A stretch of DNA of 55,962 nucleotides from JBMOUD01 sp049319665 (GTDB lineage Bacteria; Pseudomonadota; Gammaproteobacteria; Enterobacterales; Enterobacteriaceae), in contig NZ_JBMOUD010000021.1 of NCBI RefSeq assembly GCF_049319665.1, positions 1-55,962 of the forward strand, in the 5' to 3' direction. The notes under the pieces are model-generated. The model was given only the letters and a program-made list of their open reading frames with translations. It was not told where the DNA came from and did not search any database. Position 1 is the first letter of the stretch. Each line of letters opens with the position of its first letter. The translations under genes were made by a program, and so were the position numbers. This document shows positions 1 to 7,693 of this stretch, piece by piece.

Positions 1-250
1 ATTGAACACTGCATTTGAAAAGCCGAAAAATTCACTAATCCATTTTTAAAAAATCCCAGCGTTGATTCAAACGCCACTTAGCGCACTACCCTTATGGCGG
101 CTTAGACTGCAACGCCTCATTGAACACTGCATTTGAAAAGCCGAAAAATTCACCTTTCTAGCTTTGAATACCGCCTAAGTCCGGTCTGGCTTAAAAAACG
201 CCCCAATCCCGGTATGGCTTGAACAACCGCCCAAATCTCGGTCTAGATTT
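1..250. repeat. Right end of a large inverted-repeat element
   Basis: This non-coding stretch belongs to the same family as 17678-18747 and 39422-40175. A 35-bp sequence at 1-35 is repeated exactly at 119-153 and recurs in opposite orientation, with one mismatch, at 17719-17753. The terminal motif at about 224-250 (AACCGCCCAAATCTCGGTCT and onward) matches the right ends at 18333 and 18747. The left part of the element lies outside the window. Nothing else is visible before the next gene except an inverted repeat at 280-313. Confidence 0.75.
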
Positions 251-279
251 ACCCTTTTTGTTTATTTTTTGTAAAAAAT

Positions 280-313
280 AACAATGTCGCCATAACAGAC
301 AAATAACATTGTT
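280..313. promoter_or_regulatory. Inverted repeat upstream of the GltB-like gene
   Basis: AACAATGT (280-287) and ACATTGTT (306-313) form a perfect 8-bp inverted repeat with an 18-bp spacer, about 70 bp before the next start codon. It could be an operator. No regulator can be assigned. Confidence 0.25.
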
Positions 314-385
314 GCTCAATCATTAATCTGACTATTCTCAGTAAGTACTCTTATTTTTAATAATGATAAAGCGACAGGAGTCGTT

Positions 386-2011
386 ATGAGATTGTCTTTG
401 TTTAGCCGTTATACGTGCTTTGCCCTGTGTATTTTGATTTTCATTGTGAGCTTGTTTTATCTGCATCATGTTGAGGGCATGTGGATTCTGACGCTGATTT
501 TTGGCGCATTAACCCTGCTCGGTTGCCATGATGTGTTGCAGAAACCCCATGCGATTTGCCGCAACTATCCGGTGATTGGTCGCATTCGCTTCTTAATTGA
601 ATTTATCCGTCCAGAACTACGTCAGTATTTATTGGAAGAAGATAACGCCGAAGTGCCTTTCTCTCGTACTCAGCGCTCTTTGGTCTATCGCCGGGCCAAA
701 AATGAGATGGGGGAGAAGCCTTTCGGTACGTTGCTTGATGTTTATCAAACCGGATACGAATGTATTGGTCACTCGATGCAACCGGTGCCCGTTGCCGATC
801 CTGAAAGCTTCCGTATCACCATAGGTGGACCAGATTGTACTCAGCCTTACTCAGCATCCGTTTTTAATATCTCGGCGATGAGCTTTGGTGCGCTGTCTGC
901 CAATGCGATTCGGGCGCTTAATCTTGGCGCGGCAATGGGTGATTTCTATCATGATACTGGCGAGGGCAGCATTAGCCGCTATCACCGCGAGCACAAAGGG
1001 GATTTGGTATGGGAATTGGGCAGCGGTTATTTCGGCTGTCGCACCGCCACCGGGCAATTTGATCCCGAGGCGTTTTCCCGCCAGGCCAAAGATCCGCAGG
1101 TGAAAATGATCGAAATAAAACTCAGCCAAGGGGCTAAACCAGGCCACGGTGGGATTTTGCCGGCGAAGAAGGTTGATGCGGAAATTGCCGCAACTCGTGG
1201 TGTGCCACAGGGTGTTGATTGTATTTCTCCGGCGTCACACAGCGCCTTTAATACCCCGCTGGAGATGATGAGTTTTATCGCCAAACTGCGTGAATTGTCC
1301 GGCGGTAAGCCGGTCGGTTTCAAGCTTTGTATCGGTCATCCTTGGGAATTTGTTGCCATTGTGAAAGCCATGCTGGAAACCGGTATTACGCCAGATTTTG
1401 TGGTTGTCGACGGCAAAGAAGGTGGCACCGGCGCTGCGCCATTGGAACTGTCCAACTATATGGGCATGCCGCTGCGTGAAGGCTTACTGTTTGTGCATAA
1501 CACGTTGGTTGGCGCTGGGCTACGCGACAAAGTGAAAGTGGGAGCGAGCGGTAAAATGATCAGCGCCTTTGATATCGCCAGTGTTATGACGCTGGGGGCG
1601 GATTGGGTTAACTCAGCGCGCGGGTTTATGTTTGCCGTTGGTTGTATTCAGTCGCAGAGTTGTCATACCAACCGTTGTCCAACGGGTGTGGCGACGCAAG
1701 ATCCGCTGCGTCAAAAAGCGCTGGTGGTGCCAAGTAAGGCTGAACGGGTGTATCACTTCCACCAAAATACAGTAAAAGCCTTGGCAGAAATGCTGGCAGC
1801 AGCGGGCGTTAGCCGCCCGGAAGATTTAACATCGCACCATATGCTGCGGCGTATTACGGCCACTGAAATAAAAGTCTTTGCCGACATCTATTACTATCTA
1901 CAGCCCGGCGACTTGCTAAAGAAACAGATCGACAGCGAGTTTTATGCCCGTATGTGGCGTATGGCATCGTCACGCAGTTTTGATGCGCAGGCCATTCGTT
2001 TAGTTGGGTGA
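386..2011 (+). CDS. Membrane-anchored FMN-binding glutamate synthase-like protein
   Basis: The 541-residue protein carries the glutamate synthase central/FMN-binding domain (Glu_synthase family) over about residues 90-500. The N-terminus has two hydrophobic segments (about 8-27 and 32-46), so the enzyme is probably anchored to the inner membrane. A cysteine cluster, C420, C426 and C431 (SCHTNRCPTG region), matches the place where GltB binds its 3Fe-4S cluster. The long FMN barrel signature GKEGGTGAAP is present. It lacks the glutaminase and GXGXG domains of true GltB, so it is a stand-alone oxidoreductase of unknown substrate. The start is supported by CAGGAG about 8 nt upstream. The gene stands alone, with repeat DNA to its left and a LysR gene to its right. 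The family call is firm and the reaction is unknown. Confidence 0.85.
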   Translation: MRLSLFSRYTCFALCILIFIVSLFYLHHVEGMWILTLIFGALTLLGCHDVLQKPHAICRNYPVIGRIRFLIEFIRPELRQYLLEEDNAEVPFSRTQRSLVYRRAKNEMGEKPFGTLLDVYQTGYECIGHSMQPVPVADPESFRITIGGPDCTQPYSASVFNISAMSFGALSANAIRALNLGAAMGDFYHDTGEGSISRYHREHKGDLVWELGSGYFGCRTATGQFDPEAFSRQAKDPQVKMIEIKLSQGAKPGHGGILPAKKVDAEIAATRGVPQGVDCISPASHSAFNTPLEMMSFIAKLRELSGGKPVGFKLCIGHPWEFVAIVKAMLETGITPDFVVVDGKEGGTGAAPLELSNYMGMPLREGLLFVHNTLVGAGLRDKVKVGASGKMISAFDIASVMTLGADWVNSARGFMFAVGCIQSQSCHTNRCPTGVATQDPLRQKALVVPSKAERVYHFHQNTVKALAEMLAAAGVSRPEDLTSHHMLRRITATEIKVFADIYYYLQPGDLLKKQIDSEFYARMWRMASSRSFDAQAIRLVG

Positions 2012-2304
2012 TGAAAGGTCCGGCTTAATGGTTGCACTTCATTAGGCAGAACACTTCATTTAGTCGATGTACTTCGCATCTTCATCATGCTATGCCGCTC
2101 GATGAAGGTGCGTTTTTATTTTGTGATCACCAATCACTTTCTTACTGGCTACACTCTGTCATCTTGCCTTTGGTCCGTTTTCTTAATGCGACAGTATCTC
2201 TTTGCGTGCCAGCTATATGGCTGGCATAGAGTTTGCTTGTTAATTAAGCCTCGTATTTTCCTATGCAGAGGTCGCTATTGAATAACAAAAGAGAGGTTAA
2301 AGGC
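2012..2304. other. Intergenic region before the LysR gene
   Basis: This is 293 bp without a convincing gene. Short open frames here have no recognisable protein and poor ribosome binding sites. It must hold the promoter of the downstream LysR gene. No clear terminator with a T-run is seen. Confidence 0.5.
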
Positions 2305-3249
2305 ATGGCTCATTTCACGTTAAGGCAGCTCAAATACTTTGTTACGGTGGTTGAATATCAAAGTATTGCTGAAGCCTCTCGTCACCTTCATATTGCTCAG
2401 CCCTCGATATCGAGTGCAATTAAAGGGCTGGAAGAAAATTTCGAACAGCAGCTGTTCATACGCCACCACGCGCAGGGCGTTTCTCTAACACCGAGTGGCC
2501 GACGTTTTTATGAAAAAGCCTCTGAGTTATTGCGTATGTCCTATCAGTTTGAGCAAAACACGCTGGCAGATAATGATTTGGTTTCCGGTACGATTTCGGT
2601 GGGCTGCTATGAAACAGCTGCGCCCCTTTATATGCCAAAATTGATCGCAGGGTTTAAGGCCATCTATCCCGAAATTGATGTACAGATTTATGATGGTGAG
2701 CAGCACGAACTCATGCATGGTTTGCATCGCGGCCGCTTTGATATGGCGATTGTCTACAACCACGAACTCGATTCGAGCATTCAAACTGAAGCGCTTAACG
2801 CCCCACAAAAACCTTACGCGTTGTTCCCCGCAGACCACCCTTTAGCTATGCGTGACAGCGTGAGTATCGAGGAGCTAAGCCAGCAGCCGATGATTCTGCT
2901 TGATGTGGTACCAAGCCGTAACTACTTCCTTGATATTTTTAAAGAGAAAGGGCTGAAACCCAATATTGCTTTCAGCTCGCCTTCGATTGAGATGGTGCGT
3001 TGTATGGTAGCACAGGGCTTTGGCTTTTCACTATTGGTGACACGACCTTACTCTGACGTGACTTACGATGGTCAGCGGGTAACGCGTGTTGCCATTCGTG
3101 ATGAAGTCAGTTCATCGTGCCTGGTGATGGCATATTTACGCCACGCCGAACCCACGCGTCCGACGCGGCTGTTTATGGATTACTGCCGCACGCAGGAGTT
3201 AACACCAGGTCATCTTAGCGAGGCCGAAGTATCACGCCTGTCGGCGTAA
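2305..3249 (+). CDS. LysR-family transcriptional regulator
   Basis: The 314-residue protein begins with the LysR winged-helix domain (residues about 1-62: FTLRQLKYFVTVVEYQSIAE, then HIAQPSISSAIKGLE). It continues into a LysR substrate-binding domain (about 90-295). The start at 2305 is preferred over the ATG at 2263 because the LysR domain begins there and GAGAGG lies about 8 nt upstream. It converges on the deacylase operon and ends only 4 bp from the 3' end of that operon. LysR regulators often control neighbouring operons, so control of the M20/DUF1028/RidA operon is likely but inferred. The effector is unknown. Confidence 0.9.
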   Translation: MAHFTLRQLKYFVTVVEYQSIAEASRHLHIAQPSISSAIKGLEENFEQQLFIRHHAQGVSLTPSGRRFYEKASELLRMSYQFEQNTLADNDLVSGTISVGCYETAAPLYMPKLIAGFKAIYPEIDVQIYDGEQHELMHGLHRGRFDMAIVYNHELDSSIQTEALNAPQKPYALFPADHPLAMRDSVSIEELSQQPMILLDVVPSRNYFLDIFKEKGLKPNIAFSSPSIEMVRCMVAQGFGFSLLVTRPYSDVTYDGQRVTRVAIRDEVSSSCLVMAYLRHAEPTRPTRLFMDYCRTQELTPGHLSEAEVSRLSA

Positions 3250-3253
3250 CCGT

Positions 3254-4420
3254 TCAATCTTGCAGCCAGTGCCAGAGGCGTAGCATAAATGCATCACATG
3301 CTTGCAACTGTTCCAAGGTAATAAACTCGTCTGGTTTGTGTCCTTGCTCCATGCAGCCGGGGCCGCAAACCAACGTTGGAATACCGTGCTGCTGGAATAA
3401 ACCGCCTTCGGTACCATAAGCCACAGTTTGCAGTATTTGCGGTTTGGGTAGCAGGGTAAGCAAGGCATCAATCATGTCTACAGATTGTGTTTGCAGAGCA
3501 GGGTAACGGCTTAGTGTGCTGAAGGTGATGGCACACTGTGGTGAGATTGCCTGCATTTCTGGCAGCAGTTCTGCTTGCGTCCAGGTGGTAATTTCATCGA
3601 CTAATTGCTGGGCATTAACTTGCGGTAAAGTGCGGATTTCAAAATCAAACTGGCAATGTTCAGGCACAATATTTAGAGCCTTGCCGCCGTTAATCAGCCC
3701 GGTTTGCAGCGTGGAAAAAGGTGGGTCGAAGTCCAAGTTTTTCTGCTGCTTTAGTCGGTTCGCCAGCGTCATCAATTGCTGCATAATGCGCACAGCATAC
3801 TCAATGGCGTTGACGCCCTGCGGCGTGTAGGCGGAGTGCGCGCTTAATCCTGTCACATTGCAGCGTACGGCGATTTTGCCTTTATGCCCCATCACCGGGT
3901 ACATTTCAGTGGGTTCACCGACGATGCATGCCGCGGGCAAGACCGGCAATTTATCCAACTGAGCCAGCAAACCGTGTACGCCTTTACAGCCGACCTCTTC
4001 ATCATAACTAAAGGCAATCCATACGGGCATTCGCAACCGTGCGGCAACAAGGCGCGGCACCAACGCCAGCACTGCCGCCAGCCAGCTTTTCATATCGGCG
4101 GTTCCGCGTCCGTAAAGCTTACCTGAGCGTTCAGTAAGCAAGAAAGGATCGCTGTGCCAATCCTGACCATCAACCGGTACGACATCGGTGTGACCCGATA
4201 GCACGATGCCCGGCAAATCTTGCGGCCCAATGACGGCTAATAGATTGGCTTTTTCGCCGCTGGCGTCGTGAATAATCTGCGATTCGACGCCATAACTCGA
4301 CAAATACACCTGTACATAATCAATCAGCGCTAGGTTGCTATTACGACTGACGCTATCAAAAGCGATAAGGTCGGCCAGAATGTCTCGGGTGGTGGGATTA
4401 TTCATCGCCGGGAACACCAT
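3254..4420 (-). CDS. Acetylornithine deacetylase-like M20 peptidase (ArgE paralogue)
   Basis: The 388-residue protein is a zinc-dependent M20A amidohydrolase, closest to ArgE. Metal and catalytic residues are visible: H77 and D79 (SGHTDVVP), D109 (GRGTADMKSW), E141-E142 (DEEVGCKG), E169 (VGEPTEM), and a C-terminal His in MEQGHKPDEF. ArgE hydrolyses N-acetylornithine, but here the gene sits with DUF1028 and RidA-like genes rather than arg genes. The substrate may therefore be another N-acyl amino acid or peptide (inference). It is translated from ATG at 4420, with GGAGG 9 nt upstream, and overlaps the DUF1028 gene by 23 bp. An ATG at 4405 is possible but has a weaker ribosome binding site. It is the last gene of a three-gene operon. 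Confidence 0.88.
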   Translation of the reverse strand: MVFPAMNNPTTRDILADLIAFDSVSRNSNLALIDYVQVYLSSYGVESQIIHDASGEKANLLAVIGPQDLPGIVLSGHTDVVPVDGQDWHSDPFLLTERSGKLYGRGTADMKSWLAAVLALVPRLVAARLRMPVWIAFSYDEEVGCKGVHGLLAQLDKLPVLPAACIVGEPTEMYPVMGHKGKIAVRCNVTGLSAHSAYTPQGVNAIEYAVRIMQQLMTLANRLKQQKNLDFDPPFSTLQTGLINGGKALNIVPEHCQFDFEIRTLPQVNAQQLVDEITTWTQAELLPEMQAISPQCAITFSTLSRYPALQTQSVDMIDALLTLLPKPQILQTVAYGTEGGLFQQHGIPTLVCGPGCMEQGHKPDEFITLEQLQACDAFMLRLWHWLQD

Positions 4421-5075
4421 AGCTTGGTGCCTCCACAGGATTAATTGCGCGAGTTAAATAGGCTTGGCTTTGCGGCTGCCATAGCTGCCACAAACGAGCG
4501 AGTTCGCCGATGGCGTCTTGCTCATGCCAGTCCACTCGCAAGTCGGTCAACGGCCAGCTCTCGGTACTGACGATTTTTAACCCGGCAGAATAAATCGGAC
4601 CTGCCTCGCCACCGGCGTGCAACCCGGCTTGCAAAGCCGCGATCAGTCGATCGCCTAAAGACAGTGACGCGTCGAGGACAAAAGCCTCAACCATGGCCAT
4701 AATAACCTCGCTGTTGGCCAGCATGTTGCCAGCAGCAACGCAGTGGGCACCTTGCACGGTGTTATTCACACCTAGCGTTTTTGCCCCTGAAAATACCGCG
4801 CTATTACCTTGATTATCGAGCACTGTCACCTGTCGCCAGTCGGCATAAGGTTCTGCGTTTATCACCGCATCCAGCGCTTGCTGCGCGGTATTGCCTTGAG
4901 CCAGCTTGACGAGGATCTGCGGGCCGAGCGAAGGCAAGGTTACGTTTTGGCTAGATACGGCACCTACGCCGCTTTGCAACCAAGGACATCGTGCCGCCAC
5001 CGCCATACTTGAAGAACTTAATGCAATACCATACTGCCCGGTTCGCGGGCAAAATCCGGCAATTGAAAATGTCAT
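4398..5075 (-). CDS. DUF1028 family protein (Ntn-hydrolase-like)
   Basis: The 225-residue protein matches the DUF1028 family, which is thought to have an Ntn-hydrolase fold. It opens with MTFSIAGFCPRTGQYGIALS and contains a characteristic GVGAVSSQNVT segment. Family members occur next to M20 deacylases and RidA proteins, as here. That suggests a role in breaking down acylated amino acids or peptides, but no reaction is established to my knowledge. It overlaps the upstream RidA-like gene by 4 bp (ATGA type, 5072-5075) and the downstream deacylase by 23 bp, so the three are translationally coupled. Confidence 0.85.
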   Translation of the reverse strand: MTFSIAGFCPRTGQYGIALSSSSMAVAARCPWLQSGVGAVSSQNVTLPSLGPQILVKLAQGNTAQQALDAVINAEPYADWRQVTVLDNQGNSAVFSGAKTLGVNNTVQGAHCVAAGNMLANSEVIMAMVEAFVLDASLSLGDRLIAALQAGLHAGGEAGPIYSAGLKIVSTESWPLTDLRVDWHEQDAIGELARLWQLWQPQSQAYLTRAINPVEAPSYGVPGDE

Positions 5076-5497
5076 GCATCCTCCTCGGGGATGACGGCAA
5101 TAACATCAATCTCAACGAGCCATTGTGGCTGCGCTAGGGCAGAAACCACTAAACCGGTAGAGATCGGAAACACGCCTTTGAGCCATTTTCCCACTTCAAG
5201 ATAAACCGGCTCACGATAACGCGGATCGATAATATAGGTGGTGGTTTTTACAATATGGCTGAGATCACTACCGGCTTCTTCCAACAGTTGCTTGATGTTT
5301 TTCATCGCCTGTTCAGCTTGTTTTCCCGCATCACCTAATCCGACTAAGTTACCCTCAAAGTCTGTGCCTACCTGACCTCGGACATAAACGGTATTCCCTG
5401 CTCGTACTGCTTGGCACAAATCGTTATTCAGCGCTTGGTTTGGGTAGGTGTCTTTGGTGTTGAACATGCGAATGCGCGTATGAGTCGGTTTGCTCAT
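5072..5497 (-). CDS. RidA/YjgF-YER057c-UK114 family protein lacking the key arginine
   Basis: The 141-residue protein is a RidA-fold member, probably a cytosolic trimer. Aligning its C-terminal EIDVIAV with the EIEAIAV of E. coli RidA puts leucine (L121) where RidA has the substrate-binding Arg105, so ordinary 2-aminoacrylate imine deaminase activity is not expected. The ATG at 5497 is chosen over 5503 because AGGA then lies 7 nt upstream; for the earlier ATG the spacing is only 1-2 nt. It is the first gene of the RidA-like/DUF1028/M20 operon. Rid subgroups without the arginine are commonly linked to catabolic operons. Confidence 0.88.
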   Translation of the reverse strand: MSKPTHTRIRMFNTKDTYPNQALNNDLCQAVRAGNTVYVRGQVGTDFEGNLVGLGDAGKQAEQAMKNIKQLLEEAGSDLSHIVKTTTYIIDPRYREPVYLEVGKWLKGVFPISTGLVVSALAQPQWLVEIDVIAVIPEEDA

Positions 5498-5590
5498 GAT
5501 CATTTCCTGTTGTGGACGGTGAATAAAAGGGCGTTAAGTGTGGGACACATAGCGTGTTGGCTATGGCGCCGCACACTTGAGTTAGTCACC

Positions 5591-5624
5591 ATTCTTTATG
5601 GGGAAGTGCTAGAAAATAAAGAAT
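5591..5624. promoter_or_regulatory. Inverted repeat upstream of the RidA-like operon
   Basis: ATTCTTTA (5591-5598) and TAAAGAAT (5617-5624) form a perfect 8-bp inverted repeat with an 18-bp spacer. It lies about 95 bp before the RidA-like start, where a LysR activator site would be expected. Assignment to the neighbouring LysR regulator is inferred. Confidence 0.3.
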
Positions 5625-5665
5625 GATTTTACTCTCCAACAGATATGAAAAAGCTTGCCTCCTCC

Positions 5666-5684
5666 CGTCTCATTTTTTGAGACG
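5666..5684. terminator. Small hairpin CGTCTCA/TGAGACG
   Basis: A 7-bp stem (5666-5672 and 5678-5684) with a T-rich loop, followed by no real T-run. It may be a weak terminator or an operator. Confidence 0.2.
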
Positions 5685-5849
5685 AATGCTTAGATAAATA
5701 CTGATTTATCTTTTTCTCTTTTTCACGCGGAATGGTACTGCGAATTGTTTTTAAATTATTGATATTTATGTGATGTTTTGTTTTTTTACCGTGTTTGCGT
5801 TTGGTCGAATCTCTCTAGATTCATGAAGCACGTGACGTAACGCTTCTGG

Positions 5850-6032
5850 CGGTAACTATTGGTAACAAGAATGCACGAAAGATGTGTCGAGATGTCTTGA
5901 AGTAAATACTCGAGTGCGGCTACACTCGAGATGCAGTTTTGTGACGAGTTTCACATAAGTCTGTTAGATGGTTAAGTGAGTTCCCCAACTAATTTAATCG
6001 TCGAAAGACCGCCCAGCAGGGCGGTTTTTTTT
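5850..6032 (+). ncRNA. Candidate small RNA ending in a strong terminator
   Basis: This orphan intergenic stretch has no open reading frame worth calling. It contains a stem CTCGAGTG/CACTCGAG (5909-5931) and then single-strand-like sequence. It ends in a textbook intrinsic terminator: ACCGCCC, AGCA loop, GGGCGGT and eight T (6008-6032). No gene on the + strand lies upstream to use that terminator, since the RidA operon reads away from it. A small RNA is the simplest reading. I do not recognise it as any named enterobacterial sRNA, and the 5' end is a guess. Confidence 0.35.
6008..6032 (+). terminator. Intrinsic terminator
   Basis: ACCGCCC (6008-6014) pairs with GGGCGGT (6019-6025) around an AGCA loop, followed by a run of T to 6032. 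No + strand protein gene precedes it; see the small RNA candidate. Confidence 0.8.
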
Positions 6033-6402
6033 GGTTTATGAACTGAAGATTACGTGCGGAAAAAGAAGCCCAAGCAGCTCCTTTAATGCTCGTCAGTTCT
6101 GATGACTATATATATCAGAAGTAGATGTTTTGAAGAGAAAAATAGCGTTACTGGGAGCGCTGTTCGCTTAAAAGATAAAATCAATGAAGATTGGGAATAT
6201 ATATACCCAGCTAATGATTGAGTCCTGGCAGTCAATCCCATGGAACCCGTAACGTTGCCGGTCAAAAAATCATGGCGACTATGGCGGAGCTTTGCCCTAA
6301 GCGCTTGAGGAAGACGTTATGGCAAATAGATATATATATTGTTTATATTTTATTACTACTTGATTGGTATATACATAACCATTTTTTGGGAAAGATAAGT
6401 AA
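6033..6402. other. AT-rich intergenic region before the acyltransferase gene
   Basis: This is 370 bp with two short opposing open frames (6083-6265 minus, 6218-6406 plus) that resemble nothing I know and lack good ribosome binding sites. The sequence becomes AT-rich towards 6402, like the gene that follows, so the acquired segment may begin here. Confidence 0.4.
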
Positions 6403-7413
6403 ATGAAAGAAAGAATTGAATGGATGGACTTCCTTAGGGGAGTTTGTATAATTTTAGTTATTCAGCTTCATACTTTGTTATTGTCGGGGTGGTTGCGATC
6501 TGGAGGTTTTTTAGATATTGAAAGCTATATACTTTCACCATATAGAATGCAGATATTATTTTTCCTTTCTGGTTTGGTAGCCAGTAAGTCAATAAACAAA
6601 AACAACATTGATTATTTTAAAGGGAAGTTTAATAATATTCTTTATCCATATTTAGTCTGGTCATTGCCATACTTATTGGTTATGCATGGTGATTACTTTT
6701 ATAATTCAGAGTATCACGAGATTGTTAAGTCTGTTGTTGGCGTTTTTGTTGGTATTTCTGACCTTACCTGGTTCCTGTATTTTATCTTTTTATTCTTTGT
6801 GCTTGCAAAGCTAGCATTTAATTTTAAGGTGAATAATAATGTTCTCATTGGAGTATCATTACTGCTTTATTTAGCCTTCGATAAATATGATTTAATATTA
6901 ATGTACTATGGGGACTACTACAGTAAGTTTCTCCGGTTTAATGATTTCTTTTATTATTTTATCTTCTTTGTTTGTGGTATTAAATTGGGGGCGGGTAAAG
7001 TTGAGTCTCTTTCAAAGAATAAAATTCTTGTTGCTGTGTCGGTCGTAGCATGTTTGATTGTTCTTACCATTCCATTGGCAATGTTCTTATATAAGAATAA
7101 TATTGTCTTCATGCCCTTGGTTTTACTTTCAATTCCTGGAATTGTTTGTGCGTCTAGAGCTTTAGAATCCAGACTTGGTTTTTTATCAGTCTTTATAAGA
7201 TTTGTTGGGAGAAACTCGATTTATTTCTACCTGACTCATATGCTTATATTGTTCATATTGGTTAATGCATTTAAAGGCGTCAATTCTTCACTTATTCCTG
7301 GAGTTGTTTTCGTTATTACACTTGTCATTATCTCTGTGTTTCTTAAACTTAAGGATAAACATCCTATCCTTGATCTTTTATTCACACCTAAGATGCGAAA
7401 AAAAGTAAAGTAA
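6403..7413 (+). CDS. Acyltransferase family 3 membrane protein
   Basis: The 336-residue, very hydrophobic protein has about ten predicted membrane spans and the N-terminal signature of acyltransferase-3 proteins (WMDFLRGVCIILVIQLHTLL). R12 and H23 are at the expected catalytic positions. Such enzymes move acetyl or other acyl groups across the inner membrane onto cell-surface sugars. The particular substrate cannot be read from sequence. The gene is markedly AT-rich against its neighbours, has many ATA and TTA codons, and sits alone between hemW and the non-coding stretch. These are signs of horizontal transfer. The start is supported by GGGAAAG about 10 nt upstream. Confidence 0.85.
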   Translation: MKERIEWMDFLRGVCIILVIQLHTLLLSGWLRSGGFLDIESYILSPYRMQILFFLSGLVASKSINKNNIDYFKGKFNNILYPYLVWSLPYLLVMHGDYFYNSEYHEIVKSVVGVFVGISDLTWFLYFIFLFFVLAKLAFNFKVNNNVLIGVSLLLYLAFDKYDLILMYYGDYYSKFLRFNDFFYYFIFFVCGIKLGAGKVESLSKNKILVAVSVVACLIVLTIPLAMFLYKNNIVFMPLVLLSIPGIVCASRALESRLGFLSVFIRFVGRNSIYFYLTHMLILFILVNAFKGVNSSLIPGVVFVITLVIISVFLKLKDKHPILDLLFTPKMRKKVK

Positions 7414-7693
7414 CGCATTGATACTCAAGGTAATTAGAGTTTTTTTAAAACGGTAAAGGCGCGAAAAACCAGTCTGGAACTGATTTGAATAGCGCTTTGC
7501 GCTGGCCCGCAGTGTGAGTCTACGGATGGTGCTCATAATTCCGATAAGCTTACTGGGGGAAGTGATTCGGATAAATTGCTGGCTTAACACATTATGGAAA
7601 CTGATACGACGCGTTAGCGCGTCGTATCAGTTTAATGACATTCTAACCTGTAATGTTTCCTTCCAGACTTTCTATGCCATAGAAGCAAAACTC
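7414..7693. other. Intergenic region between the acyltransferase gene and hemW
   Basis: No gene is seen. It holds a TAGAGTTTTTTT tract at about 7434-7447 and the perfect hairpin at 7598-7633 described separately. The two flanking genes converge here. Confidence 0.5.
7598..7633. terminator. Perfect 16-bp hairpin between convergent genes
   Basis: AAACTGATACGACGCG (7598-7613) pairs perfectly with 7618-7633 around a TTAG loop. The A-run before it and T-run after it are only three bases. It is probably a bidirectional terminator for the acyltransferase gene and hemW. Confidence 0.55.

Noticed and set aside
2032..2281. Two short overlapping open frames before the LysR gene
   Set aside because: No ribosome binding sites, no family resemblance, and they overlap in different frames.
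6083..6406. Two opposing small frames before the acyltransferase gene
   Set aside because: No ribosome binding sites or recognisable sequence, and the AT-rich DNA there yields frames by chance.
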